Below are positions 1-12,546 of a stretch of 64,000 nt of DNA, one piece after another; positions within the stretch are counted from its first letter, which is position 1, and each line of letters opens with the position of its first letter. The position numbers were made by a program, and so were the translations under genes. The DNA is from Ecdyonurus torrentis (lineage: Eukaryota; Arthropoda; Insecta; Ephemeroptera; Heptageniidae), in contig OX439132.1 in assembly GCA_949318235.1 (NCBI GenBank), positions 4,385,386 through 4,449,385 of the forward strand, in the 5' to 3' direction. The notes under the pieces were generated by a model. It was given only the letters and a program-made list of their open reading frames with translations, searched no databases and was not told the origin of the DNA.

Positions 1-389
1 TTTTGACCTTTTATGAAGTTTAAATGAAATCCAGTTCTGCCCCTAAATGACAACTATAGCTGCGAGTGTACAAAAGTTATATTAGCAATTTTTATTTTTA
101 GATAAGTTGGACAGTGGGTGTATAATTGTACACTTTATATCTGAAAACTGTTAAAATTACATTTTTTAGCAATTTATATTTATGTATAAATAAGTTACGT
201 ACTACTTAGCTGAATATTAATTGAAATTAGAATGGTGTTCTTCATCAATTATTTTTGTGATGCAAAGAAAAAAAAAAAAAAAAAGAAAAGAAAAAAAAGT
301 CACAATTAATTAAATATCAGGTAAAAAAAAGCTGCTCAGATTTTTCGATATGAACACGATGAAAATCCATCTTAGGTAGAAGTATTTTT

Positions 390-952
390 TCATTTGCCAT
401 CCAATTTTTTAGACATAGGCAAAGTATAAACCTTACATGTTTCAGGATGTTCTTTTTTAATATGTTCATATTTGAGAGCTTTTGTATAAAAGTCAATGAA
501 ACAAACTTCGCATTGCGATGAACGAACTTCTTTAACATTGTGAGCTACATTTAAGTGATCTTTCAAGAACGAGACTTTGTAAAATTCTAACTTACAAATA
601 TTACAGCTAAATGGACATTTTGCTTTTTTATGATGGGCCATGTTATGCTCTTTTAATTCCTCTTGAGTCTGGAAGTTTATATTACAATCTACACATAAGT
701 GAGTGTTAGCTACTAAATGTGTGATTTTCATGTGATAATTTAGGTATTGTTTAAGTGTAAATGTACTCGGACACTCTGGACATCGAAAATCACCGTTCTG
801 TTCCTGTATTTTTTTATTAGGATTATTATAACGTTTAGCTTTTTTTGATCTAAAACTTTTACTGCAGGAATCACAAAAATTGTTGTTGCAATTGCTGGAA
901 TCTCCATCATCTTCATCATCTTGAAATTTCTTTGTAGGTCGCAGCGTTCTTC
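390..952 (-). CDS. Zinc-finger cassette ZF-M (3'-terminal alternative exon, frameshift-truncated)
   Basis: Thirteenth and most distal cassette of the BTB-zinc finger locus. The acceptor (tattttccag) lies just after 952; the exon begins GA AGA in phase 1, continuing Gly from the common exon, and ends in TGA at 390. It encodes 186 aa: a GRTLRP start, an acidic DDEDDGD stretch, a degenerate first finger (CDSC without its His pair), then four C2H2 fingers (CPEC, CVDC, CNIC, CEVC) with 12-residue loops. After the last finger the frame is lost. The +1 frame downstream (about 320-450) still reads as a relative of the ZF-L C-terminus (FHRVHIEKSEQLFFT against VHRINIDKPDQFYT). The present protein therefore lacks one or two fingers present in ZF-L. 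It may be expressed in shortened form or be decaying; the sequence alone cannot decide. Confidence 0.82.
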
Positions 953-3048
953 CTGGAAAATACAAATAAATATCTTCAGTTTTTATCCGCACAATAAACT
1001 GGGATAATTCAATATAAAAATCTACACCCCCCTGACCCCCCGTCTGGGTGTTAGCGCCCCAATGAGTGGATCGCGAGTGCGCCTTTTCGTCCCAATCCGA
1101 CCCTGAAAGTGAGAGTCATTTTTGTAATAGTTTGCAAGAGTTCATCAACCTATATATCACGCAAAAACAACAAATTCTCAGCCAAACAAACAACATGGAA
1201 CCTTGTTGACAATTAATATTTACCCAAACATCAGTAGATAATTTTAACCAGTGGTATAACCATCACAAACAATCATTTAAAAAAAATCATCTAAAGTTGT
1301 ATTTTTTTAATTTCTTTTCTTTTTAATTATAACTAGACACTAGCGACATACAAAATCAACAAAATGCTTAGAGATCCCTTAAATTATATTTTGCTTTTAT
1401 AAGTTAAGTCGTAAATTATCATTCATGTTTACAGTTATATCAAAATAACACTGTGAACTAAAAAAAAATAAATAAATAAATAAATAAATTATAATTTAAT
1501 ATTAATTTTTATGAATAATTAAATATTAAATAATTATTTTTAAATTTTATCTTACGTTTCATTATTAAAAAACTTTATTTTTAGTTTTTAATAAGGTTGA
1601 TTGCTCAACGCCAGTGGTAACTGGAACCCCTGTCAATTTCATCGCATATGCAACCCGCGTGTCAGAAATGTCCGACTTTTTGCATAAGCACTTAGGATAC
1701 AAGTGATTTGCTCGTGCTAGGCGCTTAGTATTCATTTTAATTTTCTAAAAGCAAAGAAAAAGTATTGATTTCAACTATTTTACTGTAGATTAAATAATAA
1801 TTAATTAATTATGAATATCACCTCTAATTAGCTAGTTACAAAAAAAAAACTACAAGGATCCTACAAGCTTTTCCCTTACCACCACCACAGTAAGCTATCA
1901 TATTGCTCATAAAACTGTAGACAAAATTGTTTCACTGATAAGTAAGATAATTGTATCTTAATTAGTAATAATATATACATATATGTGAAAGAATGGGAAA
2001 AAAATTTAAAACAATAGTGCGTGTTTTATTTATAACTTTATTTATTTCTATTTAATTTCTTTATGATTGCCATTATGTTTATAACTTCTAAATTATAATA
2101 GTACTAATAAATATAATAATTATCAAGCCCATATAGTAATATAGTAAGTATAACAAAGAGTATATTTAAAGTTGCCATTAAAGTTCCGATAAATCGATAT
2201 CACAATGTAAGTTATACATAATATATTTCACCTTACAAACTAATTTAATCAAGTTATTGGATAAATTAAAAGAAAACAAGGAAACCAGCTAGTACCTTAC
2301 CATAGTGAATCTTAATTATGGTAAGAGTCCCACACTAATGCTGTTCGTAAACCCTGTTCTCTTGCACCAAAAAATGCGCATTCCATTTGAATAACCATAG
2401 GCGATCGTCATTTTAGGAGCAAAGAACAGGGTTTTACGAACAGCTATAAAGTATTATTCACGTGACGCGTAAATTTGACGAGCGTTACAAAGTTGGAACA
2501 ATGTAAACAAATGGAGCCGTTCACATGTAATCGAAAGCAATGTGAACGTCTTCATTTGTTTATATTGTTCCAACTTTGTTACGCGTCAAATTTACGCGTC
2601 ATGTGAATAATACTTAATGGATAGCTTTCAGCATTAAGCTTTTGTGAAGTGTCTCTCCGAGTCTGCAAGGACTGACGAAGGCACACACACACAAACTCCG
2701 CTTTCTCTATAGGCACGAAAGCTATCCAATGAAGTGTTAGTTGTTGTTGTTTTTTAACTCTGCATGAGCTAGCAAGATTTTCACCGAGCTATGGTACTGA
2801 TCTCTTCTCTCTTTGCTATGGTAAGGCCCTTACTAGTTTCCTCTCTATTATTTTTCTTTTAAATTACTAATCTAAATGCAATAGTTTATTATAATTATAA
2901 ATTCAATAGTTTATTATGAATTAAATTACACTTTGTTATTGTTATTATTTTTCAAAGTAAACGCCTTAGATATGTCATATATATACAAGTTTACTGCACA
3001 TTGTAAATATATTACTTTGTGAGAACTGGACTCTACGTATAGTTTGAT
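953..3048. other. Intron between ZF-L and ZF-M
   Basis: AT-rich intron with short A/T tracts and AAAT repeats near 1465-1490. The palindromes at 2340-2615 are listed separately. A copy of a dispersed element carrying gctagcaagattttcacc lies at about 2625-2860; relatives of it recur in most introns of the window (17.7, 30.4, 39.1 and 46.4 kb). I see no gene or finger remnant here. Confidence 0.5.
2340..2615. repeat. Two adjacent palindromic elements
   Basis: The first palindrome (2340-2444) pairs ctgttcgtaaaccctgttct with its reverse complement at 2426-2443. The second (2449-2615) pairs aagtattattcacgtgacgc with gcgtcatgtgaataatactt, and its inner arms also match (aatttgac, gttccaactttgt). 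They sit five bases apart, as two foldback MITEs or one composite. No convincing target-site duplication was found. Confidence 0.75.
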
Positions 3049-3584
3049 TTATTTCATATCGGTGTGCCTTTCTTTATGTCGTGTGTAATTTCCGTGTGAA
3101 GCAAAAGGTTTATCGCAAACTTCACACGTGTAAAACTGGTCAGGTTTGTCGATATTGATGCGATGAACATTGATCTCGTGTCGCAATCGTTCTTCTTTTG
3201 CATTCCAGTTTGTGGGACATATACGACATACAAAACGTGTTTCAGGGTGAGCTATTCTAATGTGGTCTGATTTTGATACATTTGAAATAAACAGTTGCAA
3301 ACAATACTCGCAACGTGATGAATTACGACCACGCAATGAACTAAGATTATGAACTTCACTTAAATGATCTTTCAGTAATATTCTTTTAGTGAAGTTTAGT
3401 TTACATAAATTGCAAGTAAAAAGTTGTTTTGATGATTCAATATTACACATAAAGTGTTGGTCTATTTGGCTCATTTTAAATTTCTTAATGTTCTTAATAT
3501 TGATTTTGTCTGGTTGGAATTTCCCATCACTTTCCATTTTTTCTGCCTCATTTTGTAGTTTCTTTAATCTCTGCAATTTGATTC
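3049..3584 (-). CDS. Zinc-finger cassette ZF-L (3'-terminal alternative exon)
   Basis: The acceptor is a T-run followed by acag just after 3584; the exon starts GA ATC in phase 1 (Gly-Ile) and ends with TAA at 3049. It encodes 177 aa. A Lys/Glu-rich helix-like leader (about residues 1-30, LQRLKKLQNEAEK) precedes four C2H2 fingers: CNLC, CEYC, CRIC and CEVC. The first three have the form C-x2-C-x12-H-x4-H; the last is C-x2-C-x12-H-x3-H. Linkers are not of the TGEKP type. Unlike ZF-C to ZF-K it lacks the SDSEEDE leader motif, and its closest relative in the window is the decayed ZF-M. The AATAAA of the stop region (ATGAAATAAATC) overlaps the stop codon and could serve as a poly(A) signal. Confidence 0.88.
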
Positions 3585-3724
3585 CTGTAAAAAAAAAAGA
3601 GAAATTGTTCAGTTCTCGTTACAATATTTTACAGTTAACTTATTTTATTTGTGTGATCGTATCAATTGATGCAAGCAATAAATACTTATAGTTAACCTAT
3701 CACTATAATTTAAAAAATAACCTG

Positions 3725-3985
3725 CACGCCATATGTAAGCGTACATGAAGTGTGAGAGCACAACACGTTGCACGATGCATGTTTACGTGCATTCCATGAA
3801 GACGCACAACATTCGGGAGGTGTATGATCGATGTGATTGCACCGACCAGCTTATCTAGACGTTTCCACGGCTTCTCTAGGCTGGCATGGTGAATGCTGGG
3901 CTGTGTACTTAGGCCGTGGCCAGCCCGTGTGTGCTTTTCCATTGATTGGAAAGTCTTTACCTGTCGATAAGACAATGTTTTGACT
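3725..3985 (-). repeat. Dispersed repeat R2, copy 1
   Basis: About 260 bp here on the minus strand match 37385-37635 on the plus strand. Shared strings include cgtgcaacgtgttgtgctct, acctcccgaatg and tagagaa(a/g)ccgtggaaac. Both copies can be translated to a similar peptide (SLEKPWK ... HRATCCALTL), but neither is an intact long reading frame, so I treat it as a transposon-derived repeat of unknown class. Confidence 0.7.
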
Positions 3986-6564
3986 GGGATTGGGATTGGT
4001 GAAGCCAAGGAAAAAAAATTAAATTAACTCACAATATTACACACATTATTTCTACTTTTTGTAATTTCCATCGGTTTTTCCATTTCTAATCATGTTAAGT
4101 TTTTATTTGTGGGTGGTGCTTGGAGGTGCAAAAGGGAGCCAAACATGTTGACAGCCCCCTTCCCTTTTTAATAAATGGAGATTATTTTATTTAATCTCTA
4201 CTATACATACTACATAATAGTAATTAAATATTCAATAAATGTAGCACGTAAATAAATGTAGATATATCTGTGCATCATCTTTACCTATATTCTAATTGAT
4301 AAAAATTTACTGAAGATATTTCCAAGTTCTGCGCACACTATATATGTTTGTATTCGTCTTTTTATTTATTTTATTTTATTTTTTTTTTACTATTTTTTTT
4401 AAATAACTAGTAGGTACTGTAGCAGCTAATTTAATTATCTTTAGCATATAGCGTCTTCTTCTTTTTCTTTTTTTTTTTTTATTTCCTCATGCCTTGACAA
4501 ATTTAATCAAAAATTGTCGCAGAACCTCATTTTCAGCCACTTTCAAATAATGTTGTCAACTTAGTTTATATCTTATTTTGAAGTGTCAAAAAATAAACAA
4601 TAAAACTCACAAAAGATAAGAGCAAACATTTATTTATTATAATTTTTTCGGTTGACAATACAATTTACAATTTTTAAACATTCATTCCGCTATCGTATAA
4701 TTACTAATAATTTCAACCAAATAAAAAATCTTGCATGAAATCTCTCATAAATATTTATATTTTGTCGTTTACATTACATAAATTAAGATTTGAAGACATT
4801 TACAAATTTGCCAAATGTTAACTATATACTATTAGCATAATTTAATTATACACTGATTTAAGTCAGTGTTAGGATGGTTACGATATGTATATGTTAATAC
4901 ATAATTTAATGTGGCAACTACTTATATAAATAATAATTTAATTATTATTTATTTTGTACCTCGTCGTGTTACGACAGCTAGAATACCCGAATACCTAAAC
5001 TTTATTATTAAATTATATTCAAACGACAGCATTTGATGCTATCAATAAAACATAATTATAGAAACACAAATCATATAAAAATAATGCAATATGGTCAAGA
5101 CCTGTTTATAGGGTGTATGCGGATGACGTCATATTTCATGCGCTTGGAGGCCATACTGGAGTAGTGCATAACATTGCTGAGCATAGGACAAACTTTGTTT
5201 AAGCCAATTTTCTATGGTAAATCGGTTAATATTTTGTTATTGTTATTTTTCTCATATACTTGAGATACTAATTCAACATAATTTATAGCATCAATGTTCG
5301 CAAAATTATTGCGTATGTAGTGTTTTTAAACTAGCAAAGTGAGCTATTTTCCTATGCCACCCATATTATTGAGTGATCCAACATGGCGTCGACTTTAACA
5401 TGAATGTATAAAACCTATAGACAATCTCCCGCATACTTAAAAACCATCAAATTTCCAACAATTAAATTCATTCCATAATATTCCTCCGCCAGGTCATTAT
5501 TAAATTGCATATGTATAGTCCCGATAAAAATATTAATCTAATGCATTATATGCATATCAACAATACTAGGCGTCTCCACACAGGAAAATAAATTTAACTG
5601 TATTCAATCTCTATTTAATTAAAGAATAAATAATAATAGAGATGAGGCAGCTTATGTTAGTTTGTTAATGTACTTATAACTTGACATTAAAACTGGAGAA
5701 GTTTCAGGGTTACGTTCAACAAGCAAACGGAAGTTAAAAAAACAAACAACTATTACATATAATTATATATAGCTCTATTATTATATAGCTCGTTACGTAA
5801 AACAAAGCTAGCTCAACCTTTTCAATGTGTGTTTTTTTTTTTTTTTTTATCATTATTATTTTTATTAAATTTTTTTTTTAGAAGCTCAATTTTTCAAGCA
5901 CTGTGATAGCACTGATTAACTTGTGCTTAACTTTGTGCATGAAAAAACTGTACTCCTTACTTATGTATTATTATTTGTTTTAATTACGCATAAACCTCTC
6001 TGCATGCCGATAATACAAAGTCTTGGCAGGATATGTACAGTACATAAAATTTACTAATTAAAATAATAAGAACTTGATTTAATTAAAGTCACTTTTAGAG
6101 TTAAGATCAATCTAATTTTCGTTCAAATCATTATTTCAAAAAGTTGAAAAATATATTATAAGAAATTGTAAAAGAACGTAAAAGAAACACATAAATAATA
6201 ATTATAATAAAATGTTAATGCAACGGAACACGTAAAAAAACAACCTGCAAATAAGTGATAAAAAAAAAAAAAAAAAGCGAAAATATAAAAAAAAGACCAA
6301 CAAAAACTCTCATTGTTAGATTATAATCCAAATGAATGTAATGTGTGTGCACCAATAATGTATTGTGCAAGTAAATTGGCCTGTTTTTGCTTAACAATAA
6401 AACTACAAAGTAAAGAGTTTATTTAAGATCTCTTGATCGAAAAAAAAATCGACTGCAATAATAAAAATTAGGTCTGAATAAAAAATAAACAACAAAATTA
6501 GCGTTACGTAATTTTGCAATCAAACTTATTGCTCCAGGTGCAAGCACAGGTCATTAAAATGTAC
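3986..6564. other. Intron between ZF-K and ZF-L
   Basis: Very AT-rich, with long A/T runs near 4370-4400, 4465-4480, 5831-5850 and 6260-6276. One dispersed element at 5107-5418 is listed separately. I see no coding signal. Confidence 0.5.
5107..5418. mobile_element. CTATAGGG-ended non-autonomous element, copy 1
   Basis: About 310 bp closely matching 63106-63416 (shared ggatgacgtcatattt, ttggaggccatactggag and atggcgtcgactttaac). Both copies begin tatagggtgtatgcgg. Copy 2 ends accctatag, giving a short terminal inverted repeat, while copy 1 ends in a decayed aacctatag. It has no coding capacity. A small DNA-transposon derivative is likely; the superfamily is not determined. Confidence 0.75.
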
Positions 6565-7118
6565 TTAATTAGCGTCAATATGGTATCTTAAATTATGATC
6601 CATCAAACTGTTGGTTGAAGTAAATCCTTTCTTACATTCCACACACTGGAAAGGTTTTGAATTCTTGCCGTGAATTTTAAACTCATGACTTAGCCAATGA
6701 TGATACGCAGCAAAACTGCTAGGACAAAAATTGCAATAATAACGATATTCACGATGCTTCGATTTCAAATGAGCTAATATAGCAGGAAAAGTTTCAAAAC
6801 AAAATGGACATTTATTTTTGGATTCCATATTATTTCTATGCTTTTCAGTAATATGTCTTCGAAGATAATGAGGATCTGAAAATTTTTCTCCGCATATTAC
6901 GCATGGTAATTTAGCTATTGTTGTTGTTTCTTTTTTAGAGGTAGAAACAGTAGTTGGAACTTCTGGACCACTTGGACTAGTATCTGTATCGGTATCTTTG
7001 CTCTGCGTGTGAAGTTTGCCATCATTGTTGTCAGTGCCAGTTGAGTCACGAGAATCTCCTTCATCTTCCTCGGAATCACTTAACGTAACTTCAGCCACTT
7101 GACGTACCACTTGTCCAC
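6565..7118 (-). CDS. Zinc-finger cassette ZF-K (3'-terminal alternative exon)
   Basis: The acceptor attttcag lies just after 7118; the exon begins GT GGA in phase 1 and ends with TAA at 6565 (183 aa). The leader carries SDSEEDEGD, then a Thr/Asp/Ser-rich spacer, then four C2H2 units. Finger 1 is CVICGEKFSDPHYLRRH. Finger 2 (CPFCFETFPAILAH) has only nine residues between the second Cys and the first His, instead of the 12 seen in the other cassettes, so three helix residues are missing. Finger 3 is CNFCPSSF and finger 4 CVECKKGF, both normal. It groups with ZF-I and ZF-J (shared AKLPCV and KPFQC). Finger 2 may still bind zinc poorly or have lost DNA recognition; this is inference. Confidence 0.9.
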
Positions 7119-9055
7119 CTGAAAATATACACGGGAAAAATAAATTTTGTAATTTATGCTGTATTATGCCATTACAGCATAAATGTTGCTAAACTAGTAC
7201 ACCAAAGATAATTATGCTGTACAACATAGTTATTATGCACTATAGCATAGATTATGCTGTATTATTGAACAAATGTTGCTGAAAATGGGCTAGCATATTA
7301 TAGTTATTGCGTATTTATTTTTGTCCGTGTATACAGCATAACTTGCGATATGCGCGTCACATATTACTAACAATTTTTTACTATTATTATTATAACCATA
7401 AATATCGCTTTCTAAAAAAATTTAAATACAACTTTTTATTCAAAGAAACAAAAAAAAATACACTTTTTTGTTCTTATTTTCATATTAAACTACCCATAAA
7501 TATTTAAGGCAACAAGAAGAAAAAAATTATTTTTAACTCCACTATATTTTTTTTATTATTATTATTGTTCAGCTAGTTGATACTTCTGTAGTTTTTTATT
7601 ATTGTTAATTAAAATATCTTCAAGAGAAAATTTACAACATTTTTGATATGATGAGGATCGCTATAAAATAATAGTAATATTTTCTTCGTTACAAAATCTA
7701 TTGTTGTAAATTAATATTATTAACTAAAGGAAGAAATCAATAACTCTGTCGAGCCTTACGGGAAAAGATAATTATATAACTATCGTAGGTCTCCCCAACG
7801 TAAGGTTGAAATTGAGGTAGGTACTGCGGGTGACTAAATTTTTTTAAGTTTTAACTTTTTTCAGTGATACTAATTGATAAGAAAAAAAAATGATGAGCTG
7901 CCATTTTTTTTAATTGCTAATTTTCAAGAAGAAGAAAAAATCGCTTTTTTTTTTCTTATTTGAAATTCTTATCGATGGTATTTGTAACTTTTGAATTTTC
8001 TTATTCATCAATAAGACTAATGGTTTGAATTACCTTTTGATTTTAATTAAATTTTAACGAGAACGTAATTCTAGTGTTATTAATTAAATCTTAACATTTT
8101 TGTGGTTATATACTTGGTTCAAAAATCACATCACAATAATTATTTCTTGAGAAATCATTTTAACTTTTATTGATTTACATTTTTTTTTTACATAGATAGT
8201 TCAATGCAAATTTAGTTCATTAAAAATTAATATTTAATAATTAATATTCACGAGTGATAAATTCATTCTTTTACCTAAATAAATATTTTATTACAATTTA
8301 ATGGCACTGTGAATGAAAAAAAAAACTATAATAGTAACCAAGGTTTTTACATATCTTGTACAGGAACATAATTCGACTGACAAGTTCGTTAATATTTTTA
8401 ACGGCTTACAAAATTAGTTCAAAATTTTTTACTGGTTAAAGACATATAAAAAGATTTCTTGTAGTATATCCCCATTTAAATATTTTCAGCTTTAATGCAG
8501 TAGTTTTCTTAAATCAGAGAAAGAGAGAGAGAGAGGGGGGGGGGGGTGGACTAAAATCAGGACGAATAAATGCCAAAGGATAGGAAATTAGGAGTCATGT
8601 TTCGACACCACCTGTGATAATAGGATAGCGCGCTTCATCAGTAAGCCCCAATACGAAAAAAGAAAAAAAAAAAAAGAGTATATTTTGCAATTAAAAAAAT
8701 TATCAATTATTACTTTTAAAATTGTGTTCAAAAACATCTTAATTTTATATACAAAATAAACAGAATAATTCTACTGGCCATTATTATATTCATCTTATAA
8801 CATAACATACTGTGGAAAAAAATACACACACATATATACACATAATACTTTTCTTTTCGAAGTCTTGTACAGAAAGGGCTTTTCTTTGTTGTGTAAAATA
8901 TCTCTGTGCTAGCATTTTTTTTTTTTTTTTTTTTTTACTAAATTATAGGACTATTAAACTTTATTAGGTAATGCTAAGGTAAATTAAGGGTACCGCTGGT
9001 TTCCTCTATATTTATTATAGCCATCCATATACTGCATATTTTCTTTTACTTATTA
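7119..9055. other. Intron between ZF-J and ZF-K
   Basis: AT-rich. A local set of ATTATGCTGTA-like repeats lies just upstream of ZF-K at 7150-7330. A GA/G tract at 8517-8546 is followed by a sequence (to about 8650) whose reverse complement contains ggtgtcgaaacatgactcc, loosely like a tRNA-type B box, possibly a SINE end. Poly-T occurs at about 8917-8937. No coding signal seen. Confidence 0.4.
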
Positions 9056-9063
9056 GTACAAAC

Positions 9064-9476
9064 CAGGGTTCGACCGGGTTTTTAAACCTGGATTTTTGCC
9101 GGGCGGTTTTTTATAAAAAATCCGGTTAAAAAAAAAAAAAAAAAAAAAAAAGAAGCCAAAATACTATATTAATAACAGTCTAAATTCTTAATTTACTTGT
9201 ATTACTATAATTACTATGAATAAATAAACCTCTATAAAATTGATATTATATGTTTGTTTGTTTGTTTGTTTTTTCAAATGACTAAAAAATATGCGAGTTT
9301 ATTATTTTATTATTTTTATGTTATTATTGTGAAAATTAGGAAAAAATTTAAAAACCGTTTTTTTTTTTTTACTTAAAACCCCTTTTTTTAAAAAAACAAG
9401 CCGGGCTAAAAAAAAAAACGGATTTACCTGCCGCTTGGTTTTATTAAAAAAAAAAACGGGTTTAATCCGAACCCTG
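9064..9476. mobile_element. hAT-like MITE with 8-bp target-site duplication
   Basis: The element starts CAGGGTTCG and ends CGAACCCTG, perfect 9-bp terminal inverted repeats, and is flanked on both sides by GTACAAAC (9056-9063 and 9477-9484). The interior is A/T homopolymer-rich with imperfect continuation of the inverted repeat (ccgggtttttaaacc against cgggtttaatcc). An 8-bp duplication with CAGGG ends is characteristic of the hAT superfamily. It has no transposase, so it is non-autonomous. Confidence 0.9.
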
Positions 9477-9533
9477 GTACAAACGATTGTTTATTATTAC
9501 AGTAGTAGTATAGTAGTAGTAGTATAGGCAAAA

Positions 9534-10063
9534 TTATAGCTTATTAGGATGGTATTTTGTATTATGTTTCCCCAAAGTACTTGAAGAATAAAACCCTTGT
9601 TTACATCGATCACACTGAAAAGGTTTGTCATTTTTTCCGTGAGCTTTCAGTTCATGATTTAACACACGTTGTTGAGTTGAGAAACTACTTTTACAAAAAT
9701 TACAAAAAAAACGATATTCAGGATGCTTTGTTTTCATATGTTCTAAAACTAATTCTTTAAGAGTAAATTCTTGAAAACAAAAGAGACACGTATGATTTGA
9801 ATCCATGTCCTTATTATGTTTATCGGTAATATGTTTACGGAGATATTGGAGATTACAAAATTTTCCACCACAGAGCACGCATGGTAATTTGGCGGCTGTT
9901 GTTGAAGTTTCTTTTCTAGTAGATGCTTCATCTGGACCACTCGCGATGTAGTTTTGTTTTTCTCTTGTATCACGACGAGATTCAGTCGCTCTCTCCTCTT
10001 CCTCCTCGGAACTACTTAAAGTAATTTCATCCACTTGACGTACATTTTGATGAAGTGAGCTTC
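9534..10063 (-). CDS. Zinc-finger cassette ZF-J (3'-terminal alternative exon)
   Basis: The acceptor (tctattttcag) lies just after 10063. The exon starts GA AGC in phase 1 and ends TAA at 9534 (175 aa). The leader contains LSSSEEEEE, a variant of the acidic serine motif of its neighbours, then a Lys/Glu spacer. Four regular C2H2 fingers follow: CVLCGGKF, CLFCFQEF, CNFCKSSF and CDRCKQGF, with x12 loops and H-x4-H pairs; the last finger is followed by Pro-Asn-Lys-Leu. It belongs to the I/J/K subgroup. The intron end keeps a form of the AAGTTATGCTG-like motif about 15-25 nt upstream of the exon, also seen before ZF-C to ZF-G and ZF-I. Confidence 0.9.
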
Positions 10064-11336
10064 CTGAAAATAGACACAGCAGTATAACTTCTAATGTGTT
10101 TGTCAATATACACGCTATATGTAGTAAACTTCCAGTGGTTCATTATAATACGTTCTTATCTTTCTGCTTCTGTAATACCAACACCGGAATCCGCCGGAAA
10201 GTGAGAGTAATCCAGTACTCTTATTATTATTTAACATAATATTTTATTTCTACTTTCTAACTGTAGAGAATTAATAAATTATTATTCTGTTCTACATATT
10301 TATGGCTTATTATTATTTTTATATTATTATTCTAACTATAAAGATACATTAAAGGCATATATGGAAAACGTCAAACAACATGTTCTTTAACACAAAATGT
10401 GATCTACAAAACTGATGATAATTTTTGCCAGAACATACATGTGGCCCCACAAGAGAGCGTTAAGAAACTGTAAGGTATGCAATTTGCGTGAATATTTCTG
10501 TTTATGACGTCAGAAACATTCAAAAACAAAAGTATAAAAATGTTGTGCGGGTTGCATAAATAATAATTTTCTGATCAATGCTACGGCGTTACAGTTGGGT
10601 TTTGAGACCAATTAATGTTATTTATGAAAGTCTCCCATCAAATGTTTTGTTATATAAATGCTTATGTTTTCATGTTGTCTATGCCTTTAAAATTCACTCA
10701 TTAATACACAATTTTCCGTGCTCAATATTTTCTTACTTTCTATGTCGTTGATTACACTGGATATTCTTACAAGAAGAGAAAAAACTGATTACTTATTTTT
10801 GTAAAGGTTTGATTTTTATTATTATTACATGTTCATAATCATATTCTTATTTTACAACACATTTTGGATTACAAATAAAAGTACTGTACAATAATGTTGT
10901 GGTTTTACCAAAATATTATTTCTAGAAAATAGAGGAAGTATAAATCAAAAATTTATTTTATAGCTCATAGTACGAGAATTTCAAAATTAAAGTGCAAAAA
11001 CTTATTCAAAGTACAGAATTTTAAGTTTAAAATTTAGATAAATAGAAAAATCATCTTACAAAATATTTTATAACGATCGTTATAAAATATATTATGTAAT
11101 ATATTTTTTCTTCTTCTTTCTTTCTTTAAACGAAAAAAAAAAGTTAATAATAAAAAATATAATACTACATTTTATTAAACATAATAAAGATTCAATAATA
11201 AGAAAAAGAAAAAAACTAAAATTAAATGTAATCAACGTTTCTGAAAACAAATCAAATTGTTACATAAAACTTTGACCTTTATATGCATAAACTTTTGCAA
11301 AATGATTATTGGAAAAAAATACATTTATATAATTAC
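10064..11336. other. Intron between ZF-I and ZF-J, distal part
   Basis: AT-rich sequence with no recognised repeat pair, finger remnant or coding signal. Confidence 0.4.
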
Positions 11337-11803
11337 AATGAGGAGGTGATTTTTTTTTAACCACCACTTTTTATGACCTTTTTGAAAAGAGCGTTTAAAT
11401 ATTTTAAGGCGCTATTTTTTTCTTAAAACGATTGGAGCATGGGAAGTATTTTTAATTAATTTTTGAAAATCAACCTAAAAAGCCTATGACGTCGTCAATC
11501 GGGCATTTATTTCGGACAGTATTGACCGTAGAAGGTTTAGTAGCCAGTTTTTTGAAATTCTGAGGACGAGCTTATTTCATTAAACTGGTTTCTGAACCTT
11601 GAACGATTAGTATTTGCTGAGAAAAAAGTGGACTGATGACGTCACAGGCTTTCTAGGTTGATTTTCAAAAATTAATTAAAAATACTTTGCATGCTCCAAT
11701 CGTCCTAAGAAAAAATATCGGCTCAAATTTTTTTAAAGTTTTTCCCAAAAATATCATAAACATAAACTCAACAAAAAAAATTTTCAATTCACCTTCCTCA
11801 TTA
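11337..11803. mobile_element. Palindromic MITE-like element
   Basis: The ends pair (aatgaggaggtga against tcaccttcctcatt). Long inner arms also pair: aatttttgaaaatcaacct with aggttgattttcaaaaatt, tttttaattaattttt on both sides, and gacgtc on both sides. The span is about 465 bp and non-coding. The inner arms resemble the smaller palindrome at 55554-55795. No clear target-site duplication. Confidence 0.75.
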
Positions 11804-12273
11804 CATACATTTATATAGGAACCATCAACATTATGCGTGATAGTGATTAAAAATCAATTGACGTGTATGTTCAATTATGTTGATCGTCAATTAATAATTT
11901 TAATTATTATTATTATTACTTTAAAGGCATTGCACACAAATTTAATATTATTTTTTATGAATGTAAATGCAGAATCATAACGTAAACAATAACTATTTAG
12001 TATTAGGCTTGATGTTGGTTAATTGCAACGGACAATTAGTAGCTGTTTGAGTTAACTTTAGGGGAGGATTTGTGGCTGATATTCTAAGCCCTACACACAC
12101 TTGATCAACGACTTTAATTTTTTTTTATTTAAAGATATTTTTGTTTAGTTGTATAGGAATAATAATTAATATTAAATTAATAATATATTTGTTCAGCAAA
12201 TAATAATTCAGTTAAGAAAGTTAAGTGCGTATATAAAATTTAGTATTACGGAAAAGTAACTCCACACTTTCGT

Positions 12274-12307
<34 letters not shown>

Positions 12308-12546
12308 TAGACAAAGTTTACAAGTCAATTTCTTGCTATTTTACAATAAATTTATTAAAAAAATAACACGTACAAATAATATTTTTATATTCTAAAAATG
12401 AATTCATTATTTTCATCATCAATTTGAAAATGTAAACAACACGTGACTCATACGCAGTTACTGGCGGCCCGTCCCGTTAAAAGAATATATAGGTACACAA
12501 TTTGTGTGGACTTTCATAAAAAAAAAAAAAAAATCACTTTTAAATA

